From assembly GCA_018806915.1 (NCBI GenBank), contig JAGKQI010000104.1:1961001-2025000 (forward strand): DNA of 64,000 bases, given 5' to 3'. Within the stretch, counting starts at the first letter, position 1. Every line of letters starts with the position of its first letter. A program made the position numbers and the translations under genes. Below are positions 32,504 to 43,667 of this stretch, one piece after another. Below the pieces are notes generated by a model. The model ran no database searches. It saw only the letters and a program-made list of their open reading frames with translations, and was not told the origin of the DNA. The stretch comes from Phytophthora colocasiae. Its lineage: Eukaryota; Oomycota; Peronosporomycetes; Peronosporales; Peronosporaceae.

Positions 32504-33580
32504 TTAAAGTTGCCTAACTACATATCCAAAATTGTCGTTGTTGTTGGAGGTAATCTGACCGTAGTTCTCTTTTGCCAATTGCTTGACGGGATTGAAGTAG
32601 CCTTGGGAAGACCAGCCACAATGCTCAAAAGTGCGCTTCATATTGAACGATTCAAATCGAGAAAAAGTTTCAACGATGAATGGCGTGAGATCTCGTTTGC
32701 TTCTTTCAATATAATGCCTCTGAAATGCCTTCTTCACGTAACCAAAAAGATATTCTATTGGATTGAAGAATGGGCAGTATGCTGGAAGGAAAATTGGCAC
32801 CACACCGACACTACGCAGAAAGTGAACAATATCAGGATGACAATGAATCGCAGCGCCATCTAGAATCCACACTGAGTTTTGACCAGGATACAATCGTACA
32901 TTGCCCTGCTTGGAATAAACAAAACTGCGGCAACACCTCAGAAACTCTACTCGATCAAAAGTCCCTTCAGTGTTGTAGTCGATGATGCCGTTCACGCCAA
33001 TAAAAGCCAAAATTGAAACACGAGGTTTCCGCTGATAGTCGCCACGAATGGCAACAGTTTTTCCTCGTAAAGAATAACCGCGCTTTCGGACCATGCCTTT
33101 GTTATCAAAAGACACTTCATCAAGAAACACTAGATTTTGGTGGGACCAATTCACGCGATTCAGTTCCTCCACAAACCGGAAAATATCTTTCTCCTTGATA
33201 TGAAGTGCGCGCCGTTCTAAAACCTTCCGAGTCAGACCCATATCGTGAATAATTCTCCATATTGAAGCGATAGAAATAGCAACATCAAACTCACGAATGA
33301 AATCTTGTCGAGCTTCATCGAGATAAGCTAGAGGGCGTAGCTGGTAATACCGGAACAACCACTTGCGGTGCGTCTTCGTGAATTTCTTGTCTGTATGTGC
33401 TTGTGCCCGCTGGAAAGATCCTGTTTCTTCATACACGCGAATCCAATTCCCTATAGTCTTAATGTCCTTGTTGTAGACGTGAGCTAAATGTTTCCTGGAA
33501 AAACCAAGGCTGTAATACCCATACAAGCAGTGAAATACGGTATTAGGGTGCGCGTGCTGTGTTGTTACTGCAATCTCCAT
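32504..33580 (-). CDS. IS630/Tc1-type DD34E transposase of element C
   Basis: 358 aa from the Met at 33580 (MEIAVTTQHAHPN). The open frame extends upstream to 33709, but that start lies outside the element. The N-terminus has a helix-turn-helix resembling Homeodomain-like recognition regions (YNKDIKTIGNWIRVYEETGS). The catalytic core is DDE_3-like: NLVFLDEVSFDNKG, SVWILDGAAIHCHPD and LPAYCPFFNPIEYLFGYVKK. Thirty-four residues separate the second Asp and the Glu. It should cut and paste the element at TA. Compared with the Tc1 copies nearby it is clearly a separate lineage, without GRPRK or DEKKFNLDGPDG. Confidence 0.85.
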   Translation of the reverse strand: MEIAVTTQHAHPNTVFHCLYGYYSLGFSRKHLAHVYNKDIKTIGNWIRVYEETGSFQRAQAHTDKKFTKTHRKWLFRYYQLRPLAYLDEARQDFIREFDVAISIASIWRIIHDMGLTRKVLERRALHIKEKDIFRFVEELNRVNWSHQNLVFLDEVSFDNKGMVRKRGYSLRGKTVAIRGDYQRKPRVSILAFIGVNGIIDYNTEGTFDRVEFLRCCRSFVYSKQGNVRLYPGQNSVWILDGAAIHCHPDIVHFLRSVGVVPIFLPAYCPFFNPIEYLFGYVKKAFQRHYIERSKRDLTPFIVETFSRFESFNMKRTFEHCGWSSQGYFNPVKQLAKENYGQITSNNNDNFGYVVRQL

Positions 33581-33712
33581 CGGTAGAGGGGGCCAAGGAT
33601 CTTTTGTGGTGTGCGGCAAACTGCGAGGGTCGATTGAAGGTCGATTGGGCGAAAGGTCGCCAATAGGCCCGATTTTGGAAATTTGACCGAAAAGCACAAT
33701 ATAATGCATGTA

Positions 33713-33935
33713 CAGTGCTGGCCATAAATATGTAGTGAACAGTTATTCGTAGCTAATTGGTTTAATTTTCTACGATTAAGGCTAAAACCGCGTATTTGGG
33801 CGTTTCCAACGGAGAGCTTTCCGGGCATATATTTTTTTCATTCAGACGATTCGTGGTTGCGGAGAACTGAGAGTGACCATCACTCTGACGCTGGCCAAAA
33901 GTACGTAGCGAAGGAATTGGAGCTCAATATTGAGC
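33713..33935. repeat. Left terminal inverted repeat of Tc1 element D
   Basis: This 223-bp sequence is the inverted partner of 35055-35277. A few substitutions are visible, for example TTGGTTTAATT against TTGGATCAATT. Confidence 0.92.
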
Positions 33936-34035
33936 GTTCTGTAACGCGTTAGAGCCCACTGCGTGCCATAATTGAATGCTGTGTGTCTTGTGCATCTAAC
34001 GAAGCTGTTGGTTTGGCTGTAGCAGGTCTACAGAG

Positions 34036-35031
34036 ATGACCAAAGGAACGGAATTTACTGAAAATGAGAAAGGCAAAATAATCGGTCTTCGTGTGGCCGG
34101 TTGGTCGTTTAATGAGATAGGCAAGCACTTAAATCGATCGGAATCGGGGGTGAGCAAGTTTTGGAGGATGAGAGATAACTACGGCAAAGTCAAGAGGTCT
34201 GGAAGGCCTCGTAAGGTCTCCAGCAAGTTGCAGCGGAGGATCGTCCGGGAGGCGAAGAATGCTAAATTGTCGTCTAGCGCCGTGAAAACGGCGCTGAAAC
34301 TGACGATTTCGGCGCGTTCAGTGCGTCGTGTGCTGCACGATTCCCCTCACATGTCCTACGTCAAGCGAAACCGCACTCCGATGCTTAAAATGAGGCACAA
34401 GATGGCTCGCCAAAAATGGGCGAGGGAAATGATCAAGGAGAGGACCGATTGGGATCAAATTATTTTCTCTGACGAGAAAAAATTTAATCTTGACGGTCCG
34501 GATGGTCTACAGTACTACTGGCACGATCTTAGATGCGAGAAGGAGACATACTTCAGCCGCCAAAATGGCGGTGGATCCGTCATGATATGGGGTGGTTTTT
34601 CGTCTCTTGGAAAAACGGATTTGGCATTTCTGGATGGCCGCCAAAACTCTGATGACTACCAAGAAACGCTTACCAACTATCTCCTACCCTTTGGCGAGGC
34701 CTACCATGAAGGTCTCTACGTTTTTCAACATGATAACGCAAGCATTCATGCGTCAAAGAGCACCCAGGCCTTCCTAAATAGCTCACAAATCAGTGTTCTC
34801 GACTGGCCAGCGCTATCTCCAGACTTGAATCCAATTGAAAACGTCTGGGGTATACTTGCACGATGTGTCTATCGGGGTGGAAAGCAATACACAAGCGTCC
34901 ACGAGCTCAAGTCGGCCATTCAAGCTGCTTGGGAGAATGTGGGCCTTTCGCAGCTTCAATCTTTAGTGAACTCGATGCCAGATCGCATTAGCGATGTCAT
35001 CGAAGGTAAAGGAGGCAAGACAAAGCATTAG
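34036..35031 (+). CDS. Tc1-type DD34E transposase, intact
   Basis: 331 aa, starting MTKGTEFTENEKGKIIGLRV. Two HTH subdomains (SFNEIGKHLNRSESGVSKFW and LSSSAVKTALKLTISARSVR) flank the GRPRK hook. The DDE domain is complete: IFSDEKKFNLDGPDG, GGGSVMIWGGFSS, FQHDNASIH and SPDLNPIENVWG, with 34 residues between the last two acidic positions. The gene begins 100 bp inside the left inverted repeat and ends 23 bp before the right one. It shows no stop or frameshift, in contrast to the related copies A and B. Confidence 0.93.
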   Translation: MTKGTEFTENEKGKIIGLRVAGWSFNEIGKHLNRSESGVSKFWRMRDNYGKVKRSGRPRKVSSKLQRRIVREAKNAKLSSSAVKTALKLTISARSVRRVLHDSPHMSYVKRNRTPMLKMRHKMARQKWAREMIKERTDWDQIIFSDEKKFNLDGPDGLQYYWHDLRCEKETYFSRQNGGGSVMIWGGFSSLGKTDLAFLDGRQNSDDYQETLTNYLLPFGEAYHEGLYVFQHDNASIHASKSTQAFLNSSQISVLDWPALSPDLNPIENVWGILARCVYRGGKQYTSVHELKSAIQAAWENVGLSQLQSLVNSMPDRISDVIEGKGGKTKH

Positions 35032-35054
35032 TAAGTTAGAAACGAAAGAAAAAT

Positions 35055-35277
35055 GCTCAATATCGAGCTCCAATTCCTTCGCTACGTACTTTTGGCCAGC
35101 GTCAGAGTGATGGTCACTCTCAGTTCTCCGCAACCACGAATCGTCTGAATGAAAAAAATATATGCCCGGAAAGCTCTCCGTTGGAAACGCCCAAATACGC
35201 GGTTTTAGCCTTAATCGTAGAAAATTGATCCAATTAGCTACAAATAACTGTTCACTACATATTTATGGCCAGCACTG
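35055..35277. repeat. Right terminal inverted repeat of Tc1 element D
   Basis: This is the 223-bp partner of 33713-33935, ending CAGCACTG before the TA duplication. Confidence 0.92.
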
Positions 35278-35279
35278 TA

Positions 35280-35980
35280 GGACTTCCATCGCACTGCGCG
35301 AGCAAACTGTGACGAAGCAGAGCAGCACGAACGTCTGCCACTCGTTCTAGCTTTGGGTGGCGCCCTCGATGTTAGGACGCCAGGTCTGATTACCTGCGAG
35401 CTCGACAGGAACATGGCACGGGCTGCGCTCTGTAAGCAATCGGTCTCCATTTGGGTCTATTATTTGAGTACATGAGTCCCATTTTGCATTAGAGGCCGTG
35501 ACTCGCCCTCGCTGGACCTCCAGCCTTCGCAAGACGTGCAAACGCCTCCACATGGGCACGTGTACACTAGAAAACGCAACGCGCTGATTTGAACGTCATG
35601 ATAAGAAGTGCATCCTCGTGGTAAACGCAAGCCAAACTGCACTCGACGGCAGGCAGACCACCAGAACGAAAGGAAGCGGCTTAGCCCCTTTTTCCGCCCA
35701 ATCGAACGTTAAACGTGCTGCGGGATCAAGCAGCTGTGCCACGTGCGGCTGAGATTGCGCGGACGACGTTTGCTTACAATTATCAAGTGTAGAGAGATGA
35801 CGCGTCTCTACTATGTATATAAGCAATCCTGTCAGGAGGGGGGACATCAATCTTCCCCGTATTTTATCGGTAATTTAAACGTGAGCCCGGGGATTGGTCT
35901 GGACCACCCGGCTCGCCGTTGGCATTTCGGGATCTCCTCGCAAGCGGAACGGACGCCGAACGCCCACTCGCCCCTGCAAT
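35280..35980. promoter_or_regulatory. Upstream region of aconitase
   Basis: These 700 bp separate transposon D from the aconitase start. They should include the aconitase promoter and 5' UTR. A TATATAAG-like sequence is at about 35815-35823. I see no gene, repeat or further transposon end. Confidence 0.4.
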
Positions 35981-38468
35981 ATGTACGCCGTCTCCACGAC
36001 CGCGCGCGCTGCGCGTCAGTCGATGCGCTCCACGGCCATGAAGGTGCGTCTCGAGAGCTTTAGGCTGGTGAACTTAGACAGTCCACGCCATACATGCATG
36101 TTAAACGTATCTTTTGAGTCCCTGGAACTCACAATTCGGTGGTCTGTGCCATGTTCTTCCTCCCGTTTAGGCCAGCATGTCGTCTAGCTGCGGTGTGCCT
36201 GTGCCCCTTTCGGTCCTGGACCCCAAGGGCAGCCCCACGATCGACCAGACATACGAGAAGATGGAGAAGAACCTCCACACCGTGCGCAAGACGAACGGCA
36301 ACAAGCCGCTGACTCTCGCTGAGAAGATCATCTACGGCCACTTGGACGACGCCACCACGAAGGCTAAGCGTGGTGAGACGTATCTCAAGTTGCGCCCCGA
36401 CCGTGTGGCCATGCAGGACGCCACGGCCCAGATGGCTGTGCTGCAGTTCATCTCGTCCGGCCTGCCGAAGACCGCTGTGCCCACGACCATCCACTGTGAC
36501 CACTTGATCACGGCCGAGAAGGGCTCGGACACGGATTTGAACAACGCCAAGATCGTCAACAAGGAAGTCTACGACTTCCTGTCGTCGGCTGGTGCCAAGT
36601 TCGGCATGGGCTTCTGGAAGCCCGGCAGCGGTATTATTCACCAGATCGTGCTCGAGAACTACGCCTTCCCCGGTGGTCTTATGATCGGCACGGACTCGCA
36701 CACCCCCAACGCCGGTGGCTTGGGCATGTGCGCCGTCGGTGTGGGCGGTGCTGACGCTGTCGACGTCATGGCCGGCATGGCTTGGGAGCTTAAGGCCCCC
36801 AAGGTTATTGGTGTGAACCTCACGGGCAAGCTCTCGGGCTGGACCTCGCCCAAGGACGTGATCCTTAAGGTGGCTGACATCCTGACTGTCAAGGGTGGAA
36901 CTGGTGCCATCGTCGAGTACTTCGGCGAGGGTGTTGAGTCCATTTCGTGCACGGGTATGGGCACGATCTGTAACATGGGTGCCGAGATCGGTGCCACATG
37001 CTCCACGTTCCCTTACACCGAGCGTATGGGCGACTACCTGCGCTCCACCAAGCGTAGTGGCATTGCCTCTGCTGCGGAGTCGTTCAAGGCTAACCTCCGT
37101 GCTGACGAGGGTGCTCACTACGACCAGATCATTGAGATCAACCTCGACGAGCTGAAGCCGATGCTGAACGGTCCGTTCACCCCCGACCTTGGCCACGTTG
37201 CTGGTGCCGACATGAAGGAGGCTTGCGAGAAGAACGGCTGGCCCCAGGAGCTGAGCGCTGGTCTGATTGGTTCGTGCACGAACTCCAGTTACGAGGACAT
37301 GACTCGCTGCGCCGACCTTGCCAAGCAGGCTAAGGCTGCTGGCCTTGATTTCAAGGTACCGTACTACGTGACGCCCGGATCGGAGCAGGTGCGTGCCACC
37401 ATCGCTCGTGACGGCATCCTGGATACGTTCCTGGAGTCTGGCGCCACGGTTCTTGCCAACGCTTGCGGACCGTGCATTGGCCAGTGGAACCGTACCGACA
37501 TGCCCATGGGACAGAAGAACTCGATCTTCACGTCGTACAACCGTAACTTCGCAAAGCGTGCTGATGGCAACCCGGCCACTCACAGTTTCGTGACGTCCCC
37601 TGAGATGGTGACTGTGAGCGCCATTGCTGGCACGACCACGTTCGACCCCGCTAAGGACACGATCAAGACTCCGGATGGAAAGGACTTCAAGTTCGCCGCC
37701 CCGTTCGGCAAGGAGCTGCCCCCGCGTGGCTTCGACCCCGGTGAGGAGACGTTCCAGGCCCCGCCCGCTAGCGGTGAGGGTCTGACCGTGAACGTCGACC
37801 CTAAGAGCGAGCGTCTGGCCCTGCTGTCTGCGTTCGACGAGTGGAACGGTGAGGACTTTACGGGCATGCCGGTGCTTATCAAGGCTAAGGGCAAGTGCAC
37901 AACCGACCACATCAGTATGGCCGGCCCGTGGCTCAAGTACCGTGGTCACCTGGACAACATCTCGAACAACCTGCTGATCGGTGCTGAGAACTCGGAGACG
38001 GGTGAGACGAACAGCGTGCAGAACCAGTTTACTGGCAAGTTTGACAAGGTGCCCGCTGTGGCCCGTCAGTACAAGGCCGACGGCGTAAGCTGGGTGGTGA
38101 TTGGTGATGAGAACTACGGTGAGGGCAGCTCCCGTGAGCACGCTGCTCTGGAGCCGCGTCACCTTGGCGGTCGCGCTGTGATCGTGAAGTCGTTCGCACG
38201 TATTCACGAGACGAACCTGAAGAAGCAGGGTATGCTGCCCCTGACGTTCGCGAACCCGGCGGACTACGACAAGATCACTGGCAACGACAAGGTGGCCATT
38301 TTGGGCCTCAAGACTTTCTCGCCTGGCAAGCCCCTGACACTTCGTGTGACCCCTGCCTCTGGAGAGCCTGAGTTTGATATCACGGTGAACCACACGTTCA
38401 ACGAGGAGCAGATTGACTGGTTCAAGAACGGCAGTGCGCTGAACCTGATGAAGAAGAATAACGCCTAA
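35981..38468 (+). CDS. ACO2: Mitochondrial aconitate hydratase
   Basis: Exons 35981-36043 and 36171-38468 join in phase 0 to give 786 aa. The enzyme isomerises citrate to isocitrate in the TCA cycle through a [4Fe-4S] cluster. Exon 1 encodes an Arg/Ser/Thr-rich presequence ([20 protein letters not shown]), so the intron separates the targeting peptide from the enzyme. Family motifs include [23 protein letters not shown] with the first cluster Cys, [10 protein letters not shown] with the other two, and [20 protein letters not shown] in the swivelling C-terminal domain. Length and YEKMEKNL near the start match mitochondrial-type rather than IRP-type aconitase. Codon bias is strong, as for a highly expressed gene. 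Long antisense open frames over it are codon-bias artefacts. Confidence 0.97.
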
Positions 38469-39284
38469 GCGACTCGAACTTGACTGAGTTCCAGGAGAGA
38501 CCGATTTGAAGGGATACAGATGCCTCGCAGTAGTATGTGAAGTATTGCTCTTTTTTATAATAACACTTAGTCATACGACACTGAAAGCATAACCATCGTC
38601 TCCTTCTTGCAGTTTGACCTGGCTTGCGCTCAGTAGGAATGCCGCGCGGTTTTAAATACATAGAGCTGCGCAATGCTGTCGAGTGTACACAGCAAAGTGG
38701 GCATATGCACCAGCAACACTACGTACCTGCGGCAACACAGTAGGTAAGCGCAAGTCACCTCGGGCGAACTTCAGTTCGTACCACAGATACCGTTCCGGAT
38801 CCAGATCATGCAAGTTCACTTGACAAACCAGGATTCCTCCTAGGAAGTGGCAGGAAATATGCACAGCGTTCTTCTAAAGAATCTCGTCAGCAAGAGACGC
38901 CTGTACACCATGCGTAAAAGATATACATGTACTGTACCGCCGGATAAAAGACGTCGAGGCCAGCGAAGAGACTTCCAAATGTCAACGCAAAGGACAGATA
39001 CGCCACGATACTGGCAGCCTGAGCATCAAAAAGTCAAAATACAAAACACCAATAAACTTAAACCAGCAAGCTCACCCTCATATCAATCAGACACGTGGCC
39101 ACCAAGTGGCCGCTAGTAAGCAGGAAGCGAGCTCGAAGCACTTCCATGCTCGCAAGTTGAAGTGAGCTTCTCAATTCGTACTTAGTCGGGTTTATACTAA
39201 GTACGATCTATAATACCGGATGCACTTGCCATCTCTACCTCGAGGTAACGACCTGATCTCTCTGCAGATCAAGAACAAGAAAGC
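38469..39284. other. Intergenic region
   Basis: These 816 bp lie between aconitase and the TMEM104-like gene. They should include the 3' UTR of the first and the promoter of the second. Nothing coding or repetitive is recognisable beyond short shadow frames. A short inverted repeat GTACTTAGTC/ACTAAGTAC is at about 39178-39204. Confidence 0.4.
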
Positions 39285-41504
39285 ATGGCGGGCGGCGGGC
39301 CAAGCATCGGCAGCTACTCGCCCCTCACGGGCTTCGTGTTCATTTTCAACCTCATTGTGGGCGCAGGCGCGCTCACGATTCCTCACGCGTTCGCCAACGT
39401 AAGAAGAGTGTAATTCGTCTTCAGAAACTTGGATTAACAAGTGTTTCGATGCTGATGAACTGCAGGTCGGACTTATTTACGGGTCCATAGCGCTGTCCAT
39501 CCTGGCATCCGTGAGTTATGTTACCGCTACATTCATGATCGAGGCCATTGCAGGCGTTAACGCACTAAAGCGACGTGCACGAGAGCTCGGGCTGGACGCC
39601 ACAAATGGAGACGAGAAGCGCCCGCTGGACGAACTCAGCGACAGCGACGACGGTGACGCGCACACGGAGTTTGTGCCGCTAATGGTCGCAAACGAAGTAC
39701 TATTGATTTTGTGGTTTTTAGTGGATCACTCAACACTAATATGTGGACGACTTTGTCACGCGGTTTGCGTTTTGTGTTTGATACTGCAGAAGCAAGACGC
39801 TCTCGAGCGGAAACTGCGAGCGAAGACGAGCGAACTGAGATTCCACTTTGATCTATCCAAGAAGGTGCGGGACTGTAACATGAGCGGTATAAAATTGGTG
39901 AAATTGAGAACTCATTGCTGTTATAGATGGAGCTAGCTGAGATGGCCGAGCTACTTTTCAATAACCGAGGGATCGTCGCCTTCTACGCCTGCATCACGGT
40001 GTATTTATATGGTGACTTGGCGATCTACGCTGTTGGTAAGTGAAGCACTTAAGCTATGCAACTTTCGTCTTGAGCTCATGTTTGTATGACATGGATATCT
40101 TCAGCCGTCCCGAAGTCGCTGCGGGAGATCATCTGCCCGCGCCCTTCGGCAGACGCCATCGTCTGGGACTGCTCCGACAAATTCAACAGTTCGGACCTGT
40201 ACCGCCTGTTCGTTGTGCTCTTCGGACTACTTCTTGGTCCCTTCACCTTTGGGCATGTGCACAAGACGCGCACGTTGCAGCTTGTGTCAACTGTCATTCG
40301 CCACGCTTCGTTTGGCCTTATGATCGTGTTGGCCATCATTGGGATTGCGCGCGGCCATGGTCGAAGTGTTGCAGACGTCGTAAGCTATGAGAAGCCAGCC
40401 AACATCGCCACTTTCTTCGGCGTGTGCATTTACTCCTTCATGTGCCATCACAGGTACGTAAATACTTGATGCGCGATCGATCGTGTCATTAGAAGTGCTA
40501 ACGGCTTTGTTACGTTCCGTTTGTTGCAGTGTTCCTGGTCTCGTGGCACCAATTACGGACAAGTCGAAAGTTGGAATGGTACTCGCATCGGCTTTCATGG
40601 TACGTGCTACACTGGTCCCTCTTTCATTGTGTTGTTGGTGACGGTTGTGCTGGTTTAATACTGAATGCTCATGTAGGCGGTCCTGAGCGTTTATTTCGTG
40701 TTGTGCGCGTCGGCGACCTTCCGCTTTAAGCCAGAGGACGTCGAGGTTCGATTGCCATCGCAGTGTTGTCATTGTAATCGACACTAACAATTTTTCTGCT
40801 TAGGATGTGTACACGCTCAACTTCAAGGATTACCCGGTGCAAGCGTTTGGATACTTTTTGAGCCTGTTTCCAGTGTTCACGCTAAGGCGGGTCCATTGTC
40901 CTATCCAGCGTACACTAAACGCTATGCTAACGATCTGAATTGTCTGCAGTGCGAGCTTTCCTCTTATTTGTATCACACTTCGGGAGAATATTCGCCACCT
41001 TGCTTCGAGAATGAGCGATCCAATGCCACCAAGCGACGCCGCCACGCCCCCAAGAGGGCTGTTCGGGTTCCTGGAAACCAACATGTACGCGTTGGTGGCA
41101 CTTCTGCCGCCGCTCGTGGTGGCGTTCTTCACCGAGGATGTGTCCATGCTGGTTGGCTTCACCGGCGCATACGCCGGTTTGGGCATTCAGGTGCGTAGGC
41201 TTCGTGGCTTTGCGTGTTTCTCAGGGGAGTACGTACTTACAACTGCGCGACGTGCCTGTATGCTTTGGTGTTGTAGTGGATCGTCCCTACGTTCCTCGTT
41301 TTCTGCCTGCGCCGTCGCCTGGCAGCGGAGTGGAAGCAGATGCACCCGATGGAAGTGGCCGTGACACGCCCGGGCACGGCAGCAGCGCGCGGCAACAAGA
41401 ACCGGTTTGCGAGTCCGTTTGCCCATCAGGTGTGGCTGTACATGGTGCTGGCGTTTTCGCTGGTGTCGGTCGTGCTGATCACCATCACTCACGGCATGCA
41501 CTAA
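39285..41504 (+). CDS. TMEM104-like amino-acid-transporter-fold membrane protein
   Basis: Ten exons join in phase to give 522 aa: 39285-39398, 39466-39696, 39790-39864, 39927-40035, 40105-40453, 40530-40599, 40677-40745, 40804-40886, 40950-41190 and 41277-41504. The sequence follows human TMEM104 closely: SPLTGFVFIFNLIVGAGALT at the start, VYLYGDLAIYAVAVPKSL, LLLGPFTFGHVHKTRTLQL, GVCIYSFMCHHSVPGLVAPI, YTLNFKDYPV and GFTGAYAGLGIQ. About ten membrane spans are expected with the LeuT/SLC38-like fold; the substrate is not established. An acidic loop (DELSDSDDGDAH) lies after span 2. The intron after 40886 seems to start with GC (AAG|GCGGGT), a rare but valid GC-AG type, and is needed to keep FPVFTLSASFPLICITLR in frame. 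Confidence 0.9.
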
Positions 41505-42110
41505 GCTGAGGAATTGTCTACTTCGACGTCTTCAATGCCCTGGAGCCGCAAAAACTATCGGAAAAGTGCAAGTGCAGTGAAGTTGAAGTTGGACAGCCAC
41601 TTTGCACCATGGGATTTTGGTGGAGCTCCATTTAAATGTAGGTGACTACCAAATGCAACACACTGCCACCTACAGATACAGGTGAATTCTCTACATTTGG
41701 CAAACTAAAATGCCTGCTGCCTTTAGGCAGATGCTGTTTGCCCTAAAATGTTGTCTCGTTTGTACCTCTCAACTGAATTGTTGATTAGCATTTTAGATGT
41801 CACTCATTGGCTGGGATAAAATGATTTTATCCAATCACCAGTCTTCTACCCGACTAAATCCGCCAAAAGGTGCCAGAGAACAAGCCACCTTCATTCGCAT
41901 ATAGCGAAGACAAGAAGCGTCGACTCGGCAGATCCGACCGACGACCTGCTCTTTGGCTCAAGCCGCCACTCGCTCATCGCACTCAGCCCCGCGCCTCCGC
42001 CCGCGCCTGCACATCGCCGTCTCGTCGCGCAGCTCAGCGACAAAACCCACAGAGAAAAAAGCTCTCGACAGCAGCAAAGAACACGATTCTCGGACCGTAA
42101 AAGCCTCTTC
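41505..42110. promoter_or_regulatory. Intergenic region with palindrome and paired CCAAT boxes upstream of the kinase gene
   Basis: A nearly perfect hairpin GGATAAAATGATTTTATCC is at 41814-41832. ATTGG at 41806-41810 and CCAAT at 41831-41835 flank it in inverted orientation. It sits about 280 bp before the kinase start and could bind NF-Y-like factors. No gene is seen in this interval. Confidence 0.35.
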
Positions 42111-43461
<1,351 letters not shown>

Positions 43462-43667
43462 CTCAGAGCTCCTTATATCCAGCGACGGCTGCCGGCAAGC
43501 CGAAAACGAAGACAAAGAACAAAGATAGCCAGAGGACAAGCAGCGGTTGCTGGAGTCACAACATAGACGTATTTCATGGTGGTCCTGCCCTCCCCGCCCC
43601 ACTCACCTCTCGTACATACATAGAAATGATACCTCGACTCTAATACATGTTTCTAAATAAGCTCAGA

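Larger units (their letters stand above)
31005..33699. mobile_element. Two-gene TA-inserting transposon C (IS630/Tc1/mariner group)
   Basis: The element is flanked by TA (31003-31004 and 33700-33701). Short, imperfect inverted ends begin TTGTG and share TTTCCAAAAT a little further in. Inside each end are copies of AATCGACC: 31042-31049, 31057-31064 and 31069-31076 on the left, and inverted at 33628-33635 and 33639-33646 on the right. They probably act as transposase binding sites. A DD34E transposase (-) and an accessory protein (+) are convergent with only 5 bp between stop codons. Both frames are intact. Exact ends are less certain than for the Tc1 elements because the terminal repeats are short. 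Confidence 0.75.
33713..35277. mobile_element. Tc1-type transposon D, apparently intact
   Basis: This 1565-bp element starts CAGTGCTGGCCATAAATATG with TA on both sides (33711-33712 and 35278-35279). The 223-bp inverted repeats (33713-33935 and 35055-35277) differ at a few positions. The transposase frame is uninterrupted. It lies 9 bp from the right TA of element C. It is the best candidate in the window for an autonomous, possibly active copy. Confidence 0.94.

Noticed and set aside
36129..38393. 754-codon open frame antisense to aconitase
   Set aside because: It is caused by the strong codon bias of aconitase and has no recognisable domain.
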